Counted from the stretch's first letter, positions 17,974 to 27,145 are shown. The stretch is DNA of 56,216 nucleotides from Akkermansiaceae bacterium (GCA_025354565.1 JANXMQ010000108.1:1-56216); one strand, 5' to 3'. A program made the numbers and translations. Notes: generated by a model not told the origin, from the letters alone.

Positions 17974-18977
17974 CCGAGAGTTTCCAGTTTCTCCATCCGG
18001 AATTCCTGTTCCTCCTGCTGCTCCTGCCCATCCTGGCGATCTGGAAGGGCCGCTGGGGCAGGCCGGTCGCCATCCGGATGCCGTCCACCGACGACGCCAT
18101 CCACGTCGGAGCGAAAACCCGCTCGAAGATCGGCGGGTTCATGGTGTTCCTCGGGCTTCTATCATTCGCGTTGCTGATCACCGCGTTCGCCCGCCCACGC
18201 CATGGCAAAGGCTCGACAGACATCGAGGCCAGCGGCATCGACATCGTGCTCACGCTGGATGTGTCCGGCTCGATGGAAGCACTGGATTTCAAAATCGCAG
18301 GCACGCCGACGAATCGCATCGAGGTGGTGAAAGGCGTGGTCGCGAAGTTCGTCGGTCAGCGCCCTAACGACCGTCTCGGCATGATCGCCTTCGCCGGTCG
18401 GCCCTATCTGGTGAGCCCGCTGACACTGGATCACGAGTTTCTCGGCAAGCGCCTTCAGGATGTGAAACTCCATCAAGTCGAGGACGGCACCGCCATCGGT
18501 TCCGCCATCGCCACCTCGGTAACTCACCTTCAGGATTCCAACGCGAAATCGCGCATCATCATTCTTCTAACTGATGGTGTGAATAACGCCGGTGCGGTGA
18601 ATCCGCTCACCGCCGCCGAGGCTGCGAAGGCGCTGGGGATCAAGATTTACACCATCGGCGTAGGTATCAGGGGCGATGCGCCGGTGCCGGTGCAGGACGC
18701 TTTTGGCCGCACCCATTTGGAGATGATGAAGGTGGATGTGGACGACGAAATGCTTCACAAAGTGTCCGAAGCCACCGGCGGGCAATCGTTCCGGGCGACG
18801 GACACCGATTCTTTGGAGAAAATTTACGATTCGATCAACCAACTTGAAAAAACCAGCCGCAAGCTCAAACAATATCAACAGTATGACGAACTCTATCTGT
18901 ATTTCCTCATTCCCGGATTATGCCTGTTGCTGTTGGAAATGATCCTCAGCCAAACCCGGTTTCGCCGGCTTCCTTGA
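17970..18977 (+). CDS. BatA-like von Willebrand A membrane protein
   Basis: 335 aa. Two N-terminal membrane helices (about 10-26 and 53-71) are followed by a vWA domain with a complete MIDAS (DVSGS in LTLDVSGSMEALDF, and TDG near residue 197), then a C-terminal helix (about 309-329). This is the BatA layout. BatA and BatB are membrane partners that are presumably worked on by the MoxR ATPase. In Bacteroides the locus is linked to aerotolerance, and in other bacteria to envelope integrity. The next gene starts 8 bp later. Confidence 0.93.
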   Translation: MTESFQFLHPEFLFLLLLLPILAIWKGRWGRPVAIRMPSTDDAIHVGAKTRSKIGGFMVFLGLLSFALLITAFARPRHGKGSTDIEASGIDIVLTLDVSGSMEALDFKIAGTPTNRIEVVKGVVAKFVGQRPNDRLGMIAFAGRPYLVSPLTLDHEFLGKRLQDVKLHQVEDGTAIGSAIATSVTHLQDSNAKSRIIILLTDGVNNAGAVNPLTAAEAAKALGIKIYTIGVGIRGDAPVPVQDAFGRTHLEMMKVDVDDEMLHKVSEATGGQSFRATDTDSLEKIYDSINQLEKTSRKLKQYQQYDELYLYFLIPGLCLLLLEMILSQTRFRRLP

Positions 18978-18984
18978 ACCCACC

Positions 18985-21009
18985 ATGGACGACACTTCCC
19001 TACATTTCGCCCAACCGGTCTGGATGATCGCCGGACTCATCGTTTGCGCGGGCATCGCCGGACTCTTCATCCGCTTTGACCGCCGCCGTGATGCTGACTT
19101 AGCAAAACTCATTCACCCGCGTTTCCGGCAGCGCCTAACTGATGGATTTTCCCCATGGCAACGGAACCTCAAGCGCGGACTCTGGTTGCTCGCGGTGATG
19201 CTTGTTTTCGTGGCCATCGCCCGACCGCAAAAAGGCTTCGAGTGGCATGAAGTGAAGCGCAAGGGCATCGACATCCTCTTCGCAGTGGACACCTCGCGCA
19301 GTATGTTGGCAGAGGATCTAACGCCTAACCGGTTGGAACGCGCGCGCCTCGGCATTATTGATTTCGTGGCCAAGCTGGAAGGTGACCGGGTCGGGTTGAT
19401 TCCCTTTGCCGGGACGGCCTTCGCGCTGTGTCCGCTGACGCTAGATTATGATGCGTTCCGCGAGTCGCTGGCGGCGCTGGATACGGATCTCATTCCCCGC
19501 CAAGGGACTGATCTAGCAAGCGCGATCAAGGAAGCGGAGCGGCTTTTTGATGAAAATGGCAACAACCACCGCGTGCTGGTTTTACTAACCGATGGCGAGG
19601 ATCTGCAGGGCGATGTGCTCGAAGCCGCCAAGGCCGCCGCGAAAAAAGGCATGGCCATTTACACCGTCGGCGTCGGCAGTCCCGAGGGCGCGACGATTCC
19701 GATCCATGGGAGAAATGGACGCACCGATTTCGTCCGCGATGAAGACGGCAAGGTAGTGAAGACGACGCTGGATGAAAGCACGTTAAAGAAAATCGCCGCG
19801 GAAACTAACGGCCTCTACGTCCCGCTCGGTCGTGGGGCCGAGGGACTCACCACGATCTATCAGGAAAAACTCCGGTTGGTGCCGCAGAGCGAGTTGAGCC
19901 AGCGGATGGAGCGCATCCCGCTGGAGCGCTTCGAGTGGCCGCTGGGTGTCGCCATTTTCCTACTGCTGTTGGAATTTTTCATCGGTGATCGCCGCCGCTC
20001 GAAGCAGGCCCGCCCGCTGCCTTCGGTCGCCCGCAGAGTCAAGCTGGCGGTGCTGCTGCCGCTTGTATTCGTTGCTACTGAATTTCAGCGGAGTAACGCG
20101 GCGGAAGTTGTTAGTGTGGATCAGGATCCCCGGAAAATTTACAACGAAGGCACGCAAGCCTACACCAAGGGCGACTTCGCGAAAGCCTCGGAATCCTTGC
20201 AAGCCTCGCTGCGGACCCAGGATCTGGCGCTCCAACAACGCTCGTATTATAACTTGGGAAACACCCTCTATCGGACGGGTCAGGGCACGCTGGAAAAAGA
20301 TCCCGAAGCGACGATCAAAACCTGGGAACAATCCCTCAAAGCCTATCAGGACGCACTCGCGCTCCAAGCCGATGATGGTGACGCCGCCTATAACAAGACG
20401 TTCGTTGAGAAGAAACTTGAAGAGCTGAAGAAGCAGCAAAAGAAGGACGACAAAAAAGACGATAAGAAGGACGATAAGGATCAAAAGGATCAAAAGGATC
20501 AGAAGGATCAGAAGGATGGGAAAGATCCTAAAGATAGCAAAGATTCAAAAGAAGGTGACAAGCCGAAAGACGGCAAAGACCCAAAAGATGGCGGCGACCC
20601 AAAGGATAACAAAGACTCGAAAGACGGGAAGGATCCCAAAGACTCCAAGGATTCAAAAGATGGCGACAAGCCGAAAGATGGCAAAGATCCAAAGGATGCC
20701 AACCAAACCGGAAAGCCCGAGGATGGCAAGGATGGGAAAGATTCCAAAGCTCCCAAACCCGGCGACGATTCCAAGAAAAATCCATCAACCGGCAAGCCCA
20801 CTGATCCGAAACAAGGCGATACAAAACCCGATGAGAAAAACGGCGCTGTTAGCAACGAGCGCCCTCAAAAACAGGAAATGACCGCCGAGGAAGCCCGCCA
20901 GTTGCTGGAAAGCTTGAAGGATGACGAACGCACAGTCATCCCCATCCCACAAATCCCAAGGACGCGCTATCTCACCCCCGACAACTCAACCAAAGGCAAG
21001 ACATGGTAA
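18985..21009 (+). CDS. BatB/BatC fusion: vWA membrane protein with TPR and Lys-Asp-rich tail
   Basis: 674 aa, about twice the usual BatB length. The N-terminal half is BatB: two membrane helices (about 8-27 and 60-77), vWA MIDAS (DTSRS in FAVDTSRSMLAEDL) and a third helix near 318-332. A further hydrophobic stretch (about 350-365) leads to a TPR region (about 375-475; KIYNEGTQAYTKGDFAKA, YYNLGNTLYR), which corresponds to BatC. A long low-complexity tail (about 480-615) is built from KD, KDGKDPK and KDSK units. The C-terminus returns to ordinary sequence (MTAEEARQLLESL). In many genomes BatB and BatC are separate; here they are one polypeptide. The stop overlaps the batD start by 7 bp. Confidence 0.9.
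   Translation: MDDTSLHFAQPVWMIAGLIVCAGIAGLFIRFDRRRDADLAKLIHPRFRQRLTDGFSPWQRNLKRGLWLLAVMLVFVAIARPQKGFEWHEVKRKGIDILFAVDTSRSMLAEDLTPNRLERARLGIIDFVAKLEGDRVGLIPFAGTAFALCPLTLDYDAFRESLAALDTDLIPRQGTDLASAIKEAERLFDENGNNHRVLVLLTDGEDLQGDVLEAAKAAAKKGMAIYTVGVGSPEGATIPIHGRNGRTDFVRDEDGKVVKTTLDESTLKKIAAETNGLYVPLGRGAEGLTTIYQEKLRLVPQSELSQRMERIPLERFEWPLGVAIFLLLLEFFIGDRRRSKQARPLPSVARRVKLAVLLPLVFVATEFQRSNAAEVVSVDQDPRKIYNEGTQAYTKGDFAKASESLQASLRTQDLALQQRSYYNLGNTLYRTGQGTLEKDPEATIKTWEQSLKAYQDALALQADDGDAAYNKTFVEKKLEELKKQQKKDDKKDDKKDDKDQKDQKDQKDQKDGKDPKDSKDSKEGDKPKDGKDPKDGGDPKDNKDSKDGKDPKDSKDSKDGDKPKDGKDPKDANQTGKPEDGKDGKDSKAPKPGDDSKKNPSTGKPTDPKQGDTKPDEKNGAVSNERPQKQEMTAEEARQLLESLKDDERTVIPIPQIPRTRYLTPDNSTKGKTW
20427..20790 (+). 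repeat. Degenerate AAGGAT/AAAGAC-rich coding repeat
   Basis: Low-complexity tract coding for alternating Lys-Asp with Gly, Pro and Ser (KDQKDQ, KDGKDPKDSKD). Short units such as aag-gat-cag and gat-ccc-aaa recur in tandem. This is typical slippage-prone DNA and is not a CRISPR array, as there are no constant repeats with unique spacers. Confidence 0.8.
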
Positions 21010-22859
21010 GTCCATTCCATCATCGAAATTTTTCCCGCCGCCTCGCGGAAATGGCCGCCTTTTGGATGGCTATCTTGATTTGCCTAACATCCCGACTTGC
21101 GGCAGCGGAGGTGGACGTTCAGCTCGACCGCGATTCCGTTCCCGCTGGCAACGGAGCCCAACTAACACTTACCATTTCCGGCGACAACGCCGGCCAGCCG
21201 GAGATCCCAGAGGTCGAGAATCTCATCGTCCAACCGCGCGGGCAGAGCAAGCAGGTCCAGATGATGAACGGGCACACCAGCGTCTCGGTGACCTATACCT
21301 ACATTGTGGGTTCTAACACTCCGGGCGACTATCAGATTCCGGCCATCGAGGTCGTCGTCGATGGTAAAAAAATTTCCACCCGCCCGCTCAAGTTGAAAGT
21401 GTTAGGCCAAGGTGCCGCGCAACCGCCACCCGGCATTCCGGCCAACCCGGCTGGCACGTCACCTGCGGCTGAAAACACCGAAGATGCTAGCAAGCGTTTC
21501 GGGTTTCTAACGGTCGAGCTGGCAGCCAATGACCGGAAGCATGTTTATGTCGGGGAAATCGCGCCGGTCCGCATCCAGGCTTGGTTGCCTGCGGATTCCC
21601 GCGCCGGACTCCGCAGCGGCATCCAACCGGAGGGCAAGGCATTCACCTTGCACAACGTCAGCAGCCACCCGCAGCAGTCGCAGGAAATGAAGGACGGCAA
21701 GCGATACACCGTCATCACTTGGTTCGGCGGGATGTCCGCGACCAAGGCGGGGAAATACCCGGCGTCACTCTCGTTAGATGCCACCGTGGCCGTCCGCGAC
21801 TCCTCGGCCCCCAAGCCACGCCGACGGATGGGCGGGCCATTCGACGATCCGTTTTTCGACAGCGTATTCGATCAGTTGGACACGCCGATGATCCAGAAGG
21901 ATGTCACGCTCAAGTCCGACGATCAGGAAATCGAAGTGCGGCCGCTGCCCACTGAAGGCCGTCCCGCCGGGTTCACCGGCGCGGTTGGCGATTTCAAATT
22001 CGACAGCGAGGAAATCCCTAACACCTGGAAAACCGGCGAGCCCCAACAGATCACCGCCCGTCTCAGTGGTTCGGGAAATTTCGCGCTGATGAACGCCCCG
22101 GACCTCACTCCGGCGGATGCCTGGAAAACCTATCCGGGCAAGGGCGAGTTCACTGCCGGGGACGAGGCGTCGTTTTCCGGCAGCAAGAGTTTTCAATTCA
22201 GCGCTGTCCCGCGCAAGGGCGGGGCACGGGAGGCGGCGCTCGCCTTCAGCTACTTCGATCCCGCCGCCGGAGCCTATCGAACACTAACAAGCCAGGGTCG
22301 GGAAATCCAGGTCGCCGGTGAGGACATTCCGGAGGACAAACCCGCCGCCGCGCCTGCGGTGATCGAACCGGAAAATCCGCGCGTGGGACTCATCGGCCAG
22401 CATTTGAAAGCGGCTCCAGCCGCCACCTTGGTTCCGCTGGTTTCACGTCCGGCATTCATGTATCTGATAGAAATTTCCGCCGGACTTTGCGGGCTTGGAA
22501 TCATCCTCGCCTGGCTGCGCGTGCGCCGGGAAGATCCCAAACGCCGCGCCCTCGCCGCCCTAGAAAAGGCCACCCGCGAGGCGCTCGAAGCGGCCAACGC
22601 CGCCAAGGACGTTCCCGGCTTTTTCGCCGCCGCCCGCCTCGCCATGCAGCAGCGGCTCGGCGCGTTGTGGAACCAACCGGCCCAGGCGATCACCCTAGCG
22701 GAAATCCAATCCCGCATCCCCGACGACTCACCGGTCACGCGGTTTTTCCACGAGGCCGACCGCCATGAATACAGCCGACTCGCCAGCGGCGAGATCCTGC
22801 CACAATGGCGGGCGTTGCTCGCTGAAGCCCTAGCCTCCCTCACTCCTTCCACCCGTTGA
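21003..22859 (+). CDS. BatD-like membrane protein
   Basis: 618-aa BatD-family protein. A signal peptide at about 15-37 follows an N-terminal extension (a later ATG starts MAAFWMAILI). Long periplasmic beta-rich domains begin VDVQLDRDSVPAGNGAQLTL and include YTYIVGSNTPGDYQIP. One membrane helix lies near 485-505, followed by a cytoplasmic C-terminal helical domain (about 510-618). BatD is thought to form the periplasmic part of the Bat complex. Overlap with the gene upstream and a 1-base gap to batE show tight coupling. Confidence 0.9.
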   Translation: MVSPFHHRNFSRRLAEMAAFWMAILICLTSRLAAAEVDVQLDRDSVPAGNGAQLTLTISGDNAGQPEIPEVENLIVQPRGQSKQVQMMNGHTSVSVTYTYIVGSNTPGDYQIPAIEVVVDGKKISTRPLKLKVLGQGAAQPPPGIPANPAGTSPAAENTEDASKRFGFLTVELAANDRKHVYVGEIAPVRIQAWLPADSRAGLRSGIQPEGKAFTLHNVSSHPQQSQEMKDGKRYTVITWFGGMSATKAGKYPASLSLDATVAVRDSSAPKPRRRMGGPFDDPFFDSVFDQLDTPMIQKDVTLKSDDQEIEVRPLPTEGRPAGFTGAVGDFKFDSEEIPNTWKTGEPQQITARLSGSGNFALMNAPDLTPADAWKTYPGKGEFTAGDEASFSGSKSFQFSAVPRKGGAREAALAFSYFDPAAGAYRTLTSQGREIQVAGEDIPEDKPAAAPAVIEPENPRVGLIGQHLKAAPAATLVPLVSRPAFMYLIEISAGLCGLGIILAWLRVRREDPKRRALAALEKATREALEAANAAKDVPGFFAAARLAMQQRLGALWNQPAQAITLAEIQSRIPDDSPVTRFFHEADRHEYSRLASGEILPQWRALLAEALASLTPSTR

Positions 22860-22860
22860 A

Positions 22861-23622
22861 ATGAACCGCATTTTTGCCATCTGCCTGTTCTGTCTGTTGT
22901 GCGGCCTCGCAGCCGTCCGCGCGTCCGCGTTCGATAACGCTAACGAGAAATTCAAATCCGGTGACTTCGCCGGAGCCGCCACTGCTTATGAGAAAATTCT
23001 AACCGCCGATGGCCCGGACGCCGCCGTTTACTACAACCTAGGCAACAGCTATCAACAGCTCAAACAATACGGCCCAGCCATCCTCGCCTACGAACGCGCC
23101 CGCCTGCTCACACCGCGCGATCCGGACTTGTTAGCGAATCTCGACCTCGCACGCAAGGCCGCCGCTGCGTTCGAAGACAACGCCCGCGATCCACGTCTGG
23201 AGGCCGCGCTCAATTTCCTCAGCCGCAACGAATGGTCGTGGCTCGTCGCCGGTGCCGCATTGTTTCTCGGCAGTCTCGCCCTGCTGCGCGGAGTCGTCCG
23301 CCCGGCCCAGTTCTGGCCGCGGCGGTGCGTGTTGGTTTGCAGCGGTCTGGCGGGACTCGCGATTGCCGTCGGAGCCACCGCTCTCTATCTCCGCCGTGCC
23401 GAGGCCGACCGGGGGATCGTTCTAACTGACAATGCCACGGTCCGACTTTCCCCTTTTGAAAACGCCGAAGCCCTAGGCACTCCCGGCTCCGGCCACAGCG
23501 TCCACCTCGGTGCGAAAAACGGCGATTTCCACTACCTCGAAGTCCCCGGCAGCAACCTCCACGGCTGGATGTCTAACAAGGACGTGGGCGCTATCACTCC
23601 GGGGCATGGCACGGGGCGATGA
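22861..23622 (+). CDS. BatE-like TPR and SH3 domain protein
   Basis: 253 aa. It has a signal peptide (about 1-22), TPR motifs (about 24-105; NEKFKSGDFAGAATAYEKIL and YYNLGNSYQQLKQYGPAILAYERA), two membrane helices (about 121-140 and 155-178) and a C-terminal SH3-like domain (about 185-245). This is the BatE layout, and it closes the operon that starts with moxR. BatE proteins are proposed to scaffold the periplasmic/membrane Bat assembly through their TPRs. Confidence 0.88.
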   Translation: MNRIFAICLFCLLCGLAAVRASAFDNANEKFKSGDFAGAATAYEKILTADGPDAAVYYNLGNSYQQLKQYGPAILAYERARLLTPRDPDLLANLDLARKAAAAFEDNARDPRLEAALNFLSRNEWSWLVAGAALFLGSLALLRGVVRPAQFWPRRCVLVCSGLAGLAIAVGATALYLRRAEADRGIVLTDNATVRLSPFENAEALGTPGSGHSVHLGAKNGDFHYLEVPGSNLHGWMSNKDVGAITPGHGTGR

Positions 23623-23719
23623 TGTTCCCGTGTGGTCCTCCCGCAGTGACTGAGACTTTGCAATATGTATGATGGCGTGGCAGTTGCTTAGGTGCCGAAT
23701 TCATGGCAATGATGCATTC

Positions 23720-23932
23720 ATGAAATCAACCTACACGGCGATCACCCAGCAGGAGGGCGAATGGTGGGTCGGATGGATCGAGGAAATTCCAGGAGTCAAC
23801 GCGCAGGAGAGGACCAAGGACCAACTCCTAGCGTCACTACGGGAAATTCTTAACGAAGCCTTGGAGATCAATCGCGAGGAGGCGAGAGCAAGCGCGAACG
23901 GTAGCTATACTGAAGAGTTCGTCACCGTATGA
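23720..23932 (+). CDS. hicB: HicB-family antitoxin
   Basis: 70 aa from the ATG at 23720 (starting MKSTYTAITQQ). An earlier ATG at 23669 adds 17 residues unlike the family, so I reject it. The fold is the HicB partial RNase H-like domain: beta strands around GEWWVGWIEEIPGVNAQ, then a helix KDQLLASLREILNEALEI. It lacks the C-terminal ribbon-helix-helix of longer HicB proteins. It would bind and silence HicA. The order here is antitoxin first, and the stop overlaps the toxin start (ATGA at 23929), so the pair is translationally coupled. It lies between the Bat operon and dnaN. Confidence 0.85.
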   Translation: MKSTYTAITQQEGEWWVGWIEEIPGVNAQERTKDQLLASLREILNEALEINREEARASANGSYTEEFVTV

Positions 23933-24113
23933 AGCGGCGGGCATTCATCAGCTACTTGGGTCAACACGATTGCGAACTGGTCCGAGAGGGAGGCAATCAT
24001 TCATGGTGGAGAAACCGCACGACCCATCGTCGTTCCGGTGTTCCCGTCATGCGGAAGTGAAGGACCTCTTGGTGAAGAAGATTTGCAAGGATCTTGGAAT
24101 TCCCGAGCCGTAA
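23929..24113 (+). pseudogene. hicA: HicA-family mRNA interferase toxin, frameshifted
   Basis: The frame starting at 23929 encodes the HicA N-terminus (MKRRAFISYLGQHDCELVRE) and the active-site region GGNHSWWRN with its conserved histidine. It then leaves the family sequence at about 24050 and stops at 24060 after 43 aa. The missing C-terminus continues in the +1 frame as SRHAEVKDLLVKKICKDLGIPEP, ending at 24113. One base in GTTCCCGTCAT (about 24050-24056) is enough: an extra C would restore VPRHAEVKD. The toxin is therefore probably dead while hicB is intact. A sequencing error or programmed shift is possible. Confidence 0.8.
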
Positions 24114-24160
24114 GCATTTCCGATGGTAGTAAAATCGGTGGCCCGTTACCCGCGCAGCCC

Positions 24161-25258
24161 TCAGTTCGTCACGCGCATCGGCATGAGGACGTAGAGGAAG
24201 GTGCCTTCGATGCGGAGGACGCCGGGGCTCATTTCGTCGATCAGGTCGAGATAGACATCGGCGCTGTCCAAGGCGCGGAGCGGGGCTTGGAGGAACTCGG
24301 GATTAAAGGCGATTTGCATCGGCGGACCTTGATAGATCACGTCCATGGATTCCTGGGCCTCGCCGACATCCGGTGAATTCGCAGTGACTTCGATGTGGTT
24401 CTCGCTGAACACGAGTTTCACCGAATTCGACTTGTCCGAGGAGAGCAGGGACACGCGGCGGACGGTTTCTAGCAGCGCCTCGCGGGAAATGACCACGCGT
24501 TCGTTGCTGTCGCCGGGGATGACCTGGCGGTAGTTCGGGTAGTTGCCTTCGATCAGTTTGCTGACGAGCAGGCTGTCGCCGACGGTGAAGGAAATTTGGC
24601 TGTCGCTGAGTTTGACGATGACTTCACCAGTCTCGCCTAACAGACGTTGGAGTTCCTGCACGGCCTTGGTCGGGATGATGACGTCGGTTTCATGGGAGGC
24701 GGGGAATTCGAGATCCGCATCGACCATCGCGAGGCGGCGGCCATCGGTGGCGACGAGGGTCATTTTGCCATCGCGGAAGGAGGTAAAAATGCCATTGAGG
24801 ACGTAGCGAGTTTCGTCGGTGGAGATGGCGTAGGAGGTTTTCTTGAGGCCGTCGCGCAGGGTAATTTGCGGGATTTTGAAAACCTTGGCACCCTCGAAAT
24901 CCGGGAGTGGTGGAAATTCAGCTTCACCGAGACCGATGATTTTGAAAAACGACGGTCCGCAGCGGATGGAGGCGTGGTTTTTCGCATCCACCGAGACTTC
25001 CACTTCACTGGCGGGCAGCTCACGGATGATGCTGACGAGCCGCTTGGCGGGCAGGGTGGTAGCTCCATCTTTCTCGATTTGGGCCTCTACCGAGCCGGTG
25101 ATCCCGACATCCAAGTCTGTGGTGGTGAACTGGATGCGACCCTCCTTGGCGACCAGCAGGACGTTGGAGAGAATCGGCAGGGTGGTGCGCGAGCTGACGA
25201 CGTGTTGGACTTTTTGCAAGCCGTCGAGGAATGCTTCCTTGGAGATGCGGAACTTCAT
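24161..25258 (-). CDS. dnaN: DNA polymerase III beta subunit (sliding clamp)
   Basis: 365-aa ring-forming processivity clamp. The N-terminus (MKFRISKEAFLDGLQKVQHV), the internal motifs TLPILSNVLL and PEFLQAPLRAL, and the terminal MPMRV are all typical, and the length is normal (about 366). It tethers replicative polymerase to DNA and recruits other repair and replication proteins through its hydrophobic groove. It lies 90 bp downstream of dnaA on the same strand, the classical dnaA-dnaN order, and is convergent with the hicBA remnant (48-bp gap). Confidence 0.97.
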   Translation of the reverse strand: MKFRISKEAFLDGLQKVQHVVSSRTTLPILSNVLLVAKEGRIQFTTTDLDVGITGSVEAQIEKDGATTLPAKRLVSIIRELPASEVEVSVDAKNHASIRCGPSFFKIIGLGEAEFPPLPDFEGAKVFKIPQITLRDGLKKTSYAISTDETRYVLNGIFTSFRDGKMTLVATDGRRLAMVDADLEFPASHETDVIIPTKAVQELQRLLGETGEVIVKLSDSQISFTVGDSLLVSKLIEGNYPNYRQVIPGDSNERVVISREALLETVRRVSLLSSDKSNSVKLVFSENHIEVTANSPDVGEAQESMDVIYQGPPMQIAFNPEFLQAPLRALDSADVYLDLIDEMSPGVLRIEGTFLYVLMPMRVTN

Positions 25259-25348
25259 ATATGCAATAACGGGGTGTTGTTGCCGGGTAGTTTCTGCTTT
25301 CGATGCCCCTTGGCAAGACTTCTGTGAAGATTCGCAAAAGTGCCCGTC

Positions 25349-26782
25349 TCAACGGCGGAGTTGGGACTCGATGCGGGCGATGCTTTCCTTCAACCCCTGC
25401 TCCACGACGATCCGCTCGGTAACTTTCTTGCAGGCATGGATCACCGTGCCGTGGTCGCGGCCACCGAAGGCCTCGCCGATTTCCATGAGCGAGCCCTTGG
25501 TCAGCGAACGGCTGAGAAACATGGCCACTTGGCGGGGAAAAGCGATGCTTGCCGGGCGGCGGCGGCTGGTCATATCGGCGAGGCGGACATCGAAATGCTC
25601 GGCCACGGCTTTCTGAATCGAGTCGATGCTTACCTGGCGGCTGGCCTCCTCGCGGATCAGATCCTTGAGCAGGTGCTCGACTTTTTCCACCGTCAAGCTT
25701 TCCCCGGCGAGCGAGGCGTAGGTGGCCACCCGCATCAGCGCGCCTTCGAGGCGGCGGACGTTGGTCCGAATTTTCTCGGCGAGAAAAAGCAGGATCGTCT
25801 CATCCACGCGGACTTTCCAATCCTGGGTTTTCTTCTTCAGGATGGCCATCCGCGTCTCCATTTGCGGCGGCTGCATTTCCACGGTCAGGCCGCATTCGAA
25901 GCGGGAGATCAGGCGCGGTTCGAGGCTTTTGATTTCACACGCCGCGCGGTCACTGGTGAGGACCACCTGATTGCGCCCGTCTAACAACGTGTTGAAAGTG
26001 TGGAAAAATTCCTCCTGTGAGCGCTCCTTGCCCGTGAGGAACTGCACGTCGTCGATGAGCAACACGTCCGAACTCCGGTAGCGGCGGCGAAATTTCTCGA
26101 TGTCCCCGCGGCGGATGGCGTCGATGAATTCGTTAGTGAATTGCTCGCAGGTTAGGTAGATCACGCGGGAGCTAGGCTGGCGGCGCAGGAGTTCGTGGCC
26201 GATGGCCTGCATTAAGTGGGTTTTGCCGAGGCCGGGGCCACCATAGATGAACAGCGGGTTGTAGCCGACGCCGGATTTTTTCGCCACCGCCTCGCAGGCT
26301 GCGTGGGCGAACTGACTGTTATCTCCGACGACGAAGCTGGCGAAGGTGTTGGCAGGATTGAGACCCGCGAGCTTGATGCGTTTTTCCAGTGCCTCGCCTT
26401 CCAGCGCGATAGATTTGCTAGAACGCGGGATCGGGTGGTAATGGTTGGTGCTGCCGTTGACCGGACTATCAGAAATTTCGTCGCTCTCACTAACAAGCAG
26501 CCGGACTTCACGCACTTCGTCAAAAATCCCAGTCACCGCCAGTGTGAGTTCTGGGAGATAATTCGTCTCGATCCAGACCCGATGGATCTCGCCCGGCACG
26601 GTGATCGAGCCGGCACCATCCTCCACGCCGAGCCACCGCGCCGCGCGGAACCAGCGTTGGAAGGCATCATTGCCAACCCGTGCTCGCAGGGCCTCACAGA
26701 CTTCGTCCCAGCCACCGGTTTCAGGGGAAAATTCCACAAGTTCATCGACCATCTCCTGCGTTGCCAGTTCCTCGGATTCCAT
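25349..26782 (-). CDS. dnaA: Chromosomal replication initiator DnaA
   Basis: 477 aa with all four domains. An N-terminal interaction domain (about 20-105) follows an acidic extension of about 20 residues. A variable linker (about 106-130) leads to the AAA+ domain with Walker A GGPGLGKT (about 180-187) and Walker B LLIDDVQF. The C-terminal helix-turn-helix carries the DnaA signature near GGRDHGTVIHACKKV. It opens oriC and loads the helicase. The AT-rich gap directly upstream (26783-27145) is the natural candidate for the origin and for dnaA regulation. The start ATG is preceded by TTTTTTTTAAACC rather than a Shine-Dalgarno sequence. Confidence 0.97.
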   Translation of the reverse strand: MESEELATQEMVDELVEFSPETGGWDEVCEALRARVGNDAFQRWFRAARWLGVEDGAGSITVPGEIHRVWIETNYLPELTLAVTGIFDEVREVRLLVSESDEISDSPVNGSTNHYHPIPRSSKSIALEGEALEKRIKLAGLNPANTFASFVVGDNSQFAHAACEAVAKKSGVGYNPLFIYGGPGLGKTHLMQAIGHELLRRQPSSRVIYLTCEQFTNEFIDAIRRGDIEKFRRRYRSSDVLLIDDVQFLTGKERSQEEFFHTFNTLLDGRNQVVLTSDRAACEIKSLEPRLISRFECGLTVEMQPPQMETRMAILKKKTQDWKVRVDETILLFLAEKIRTNVRRLEGALMRVATYASLAGESLTVEKVEHLLKDLIREEASRQVSIDSIQKAVAEHFDVRLADMTSRRRPASIAFPRQVAMFLSRSLTKGSLMEIGEAFGGRDHGTVIHACKKVTERIVVEQGLKESIARIESQLRR

Positions 26783-27145
26783 TGCTGATAGGTTTAAAAA
26801 AAATTGTTGTTCGCCGGGTGATACCCTCGTCCTCGATGGGAGTAATTCGGCGAGGAGAAAACCATGAGCAGGAGAAATCGTTGGGGAAAAAGTTTTTTAC
26901 GCGCATCTAACAGATGTTCCTATCGCCGCCGATTCCACAAGGGTTCCACGCTTCATTTTTTTTAAAACTTGACCTCGATTTTATTTCGATTTCCCGAAGG
27001 ATCCCCAAGGGTGATTTCGACCAATCGACGTATCCTCTTGAAAACGAGTCAGTCACAATGTGACGGTTTCGTTATATTGGAAATTCTCTCGGAAATTCGC
27101 TGCGCCGTGGATCGTCAGTCATCCATTATCAATGGGATGCGTAAA
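26783..27145. other. dnaA upstream region, candidate oriC
   Basis: 363-bp gap with several AT-rich tracts: a T run at about 26948-26963 with TTTTAAAA, A/T runs at 26796-26808, and an A/T block at 26875-26900. I find no good match to the TTATCCACA DnaA box; the nearest (ATTCCACAA, about 26932) matches poorly. A 6-1-6 palindrome GTCACA-A-TGTGAC lies at 27052-27064, and a short CCATT/AATGG hairpin at 27123-27135 may end the symporter transcript. The origin assignment rests on position alone. Confidence 0.4.

Noticed and set aside
20427-20790. Short tandem repeats, checked as a possible regulatory or mobile repeat
   Set aside because: They are in-frame low-complexity coding DNA for a Lys-Asp tail.
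24647-25327. Long plus-strand open frame antisense to dnaN
   Set aside because: It is the complementary shadow of a well-conserved gene in high-GC DNA and has no independent motif.
26783-27145. Canonical DnaA boxes upstream of dnaA
   Set aside because: No sequence close to TTATCCACA or its complement; the nearest match is 6 of 9.
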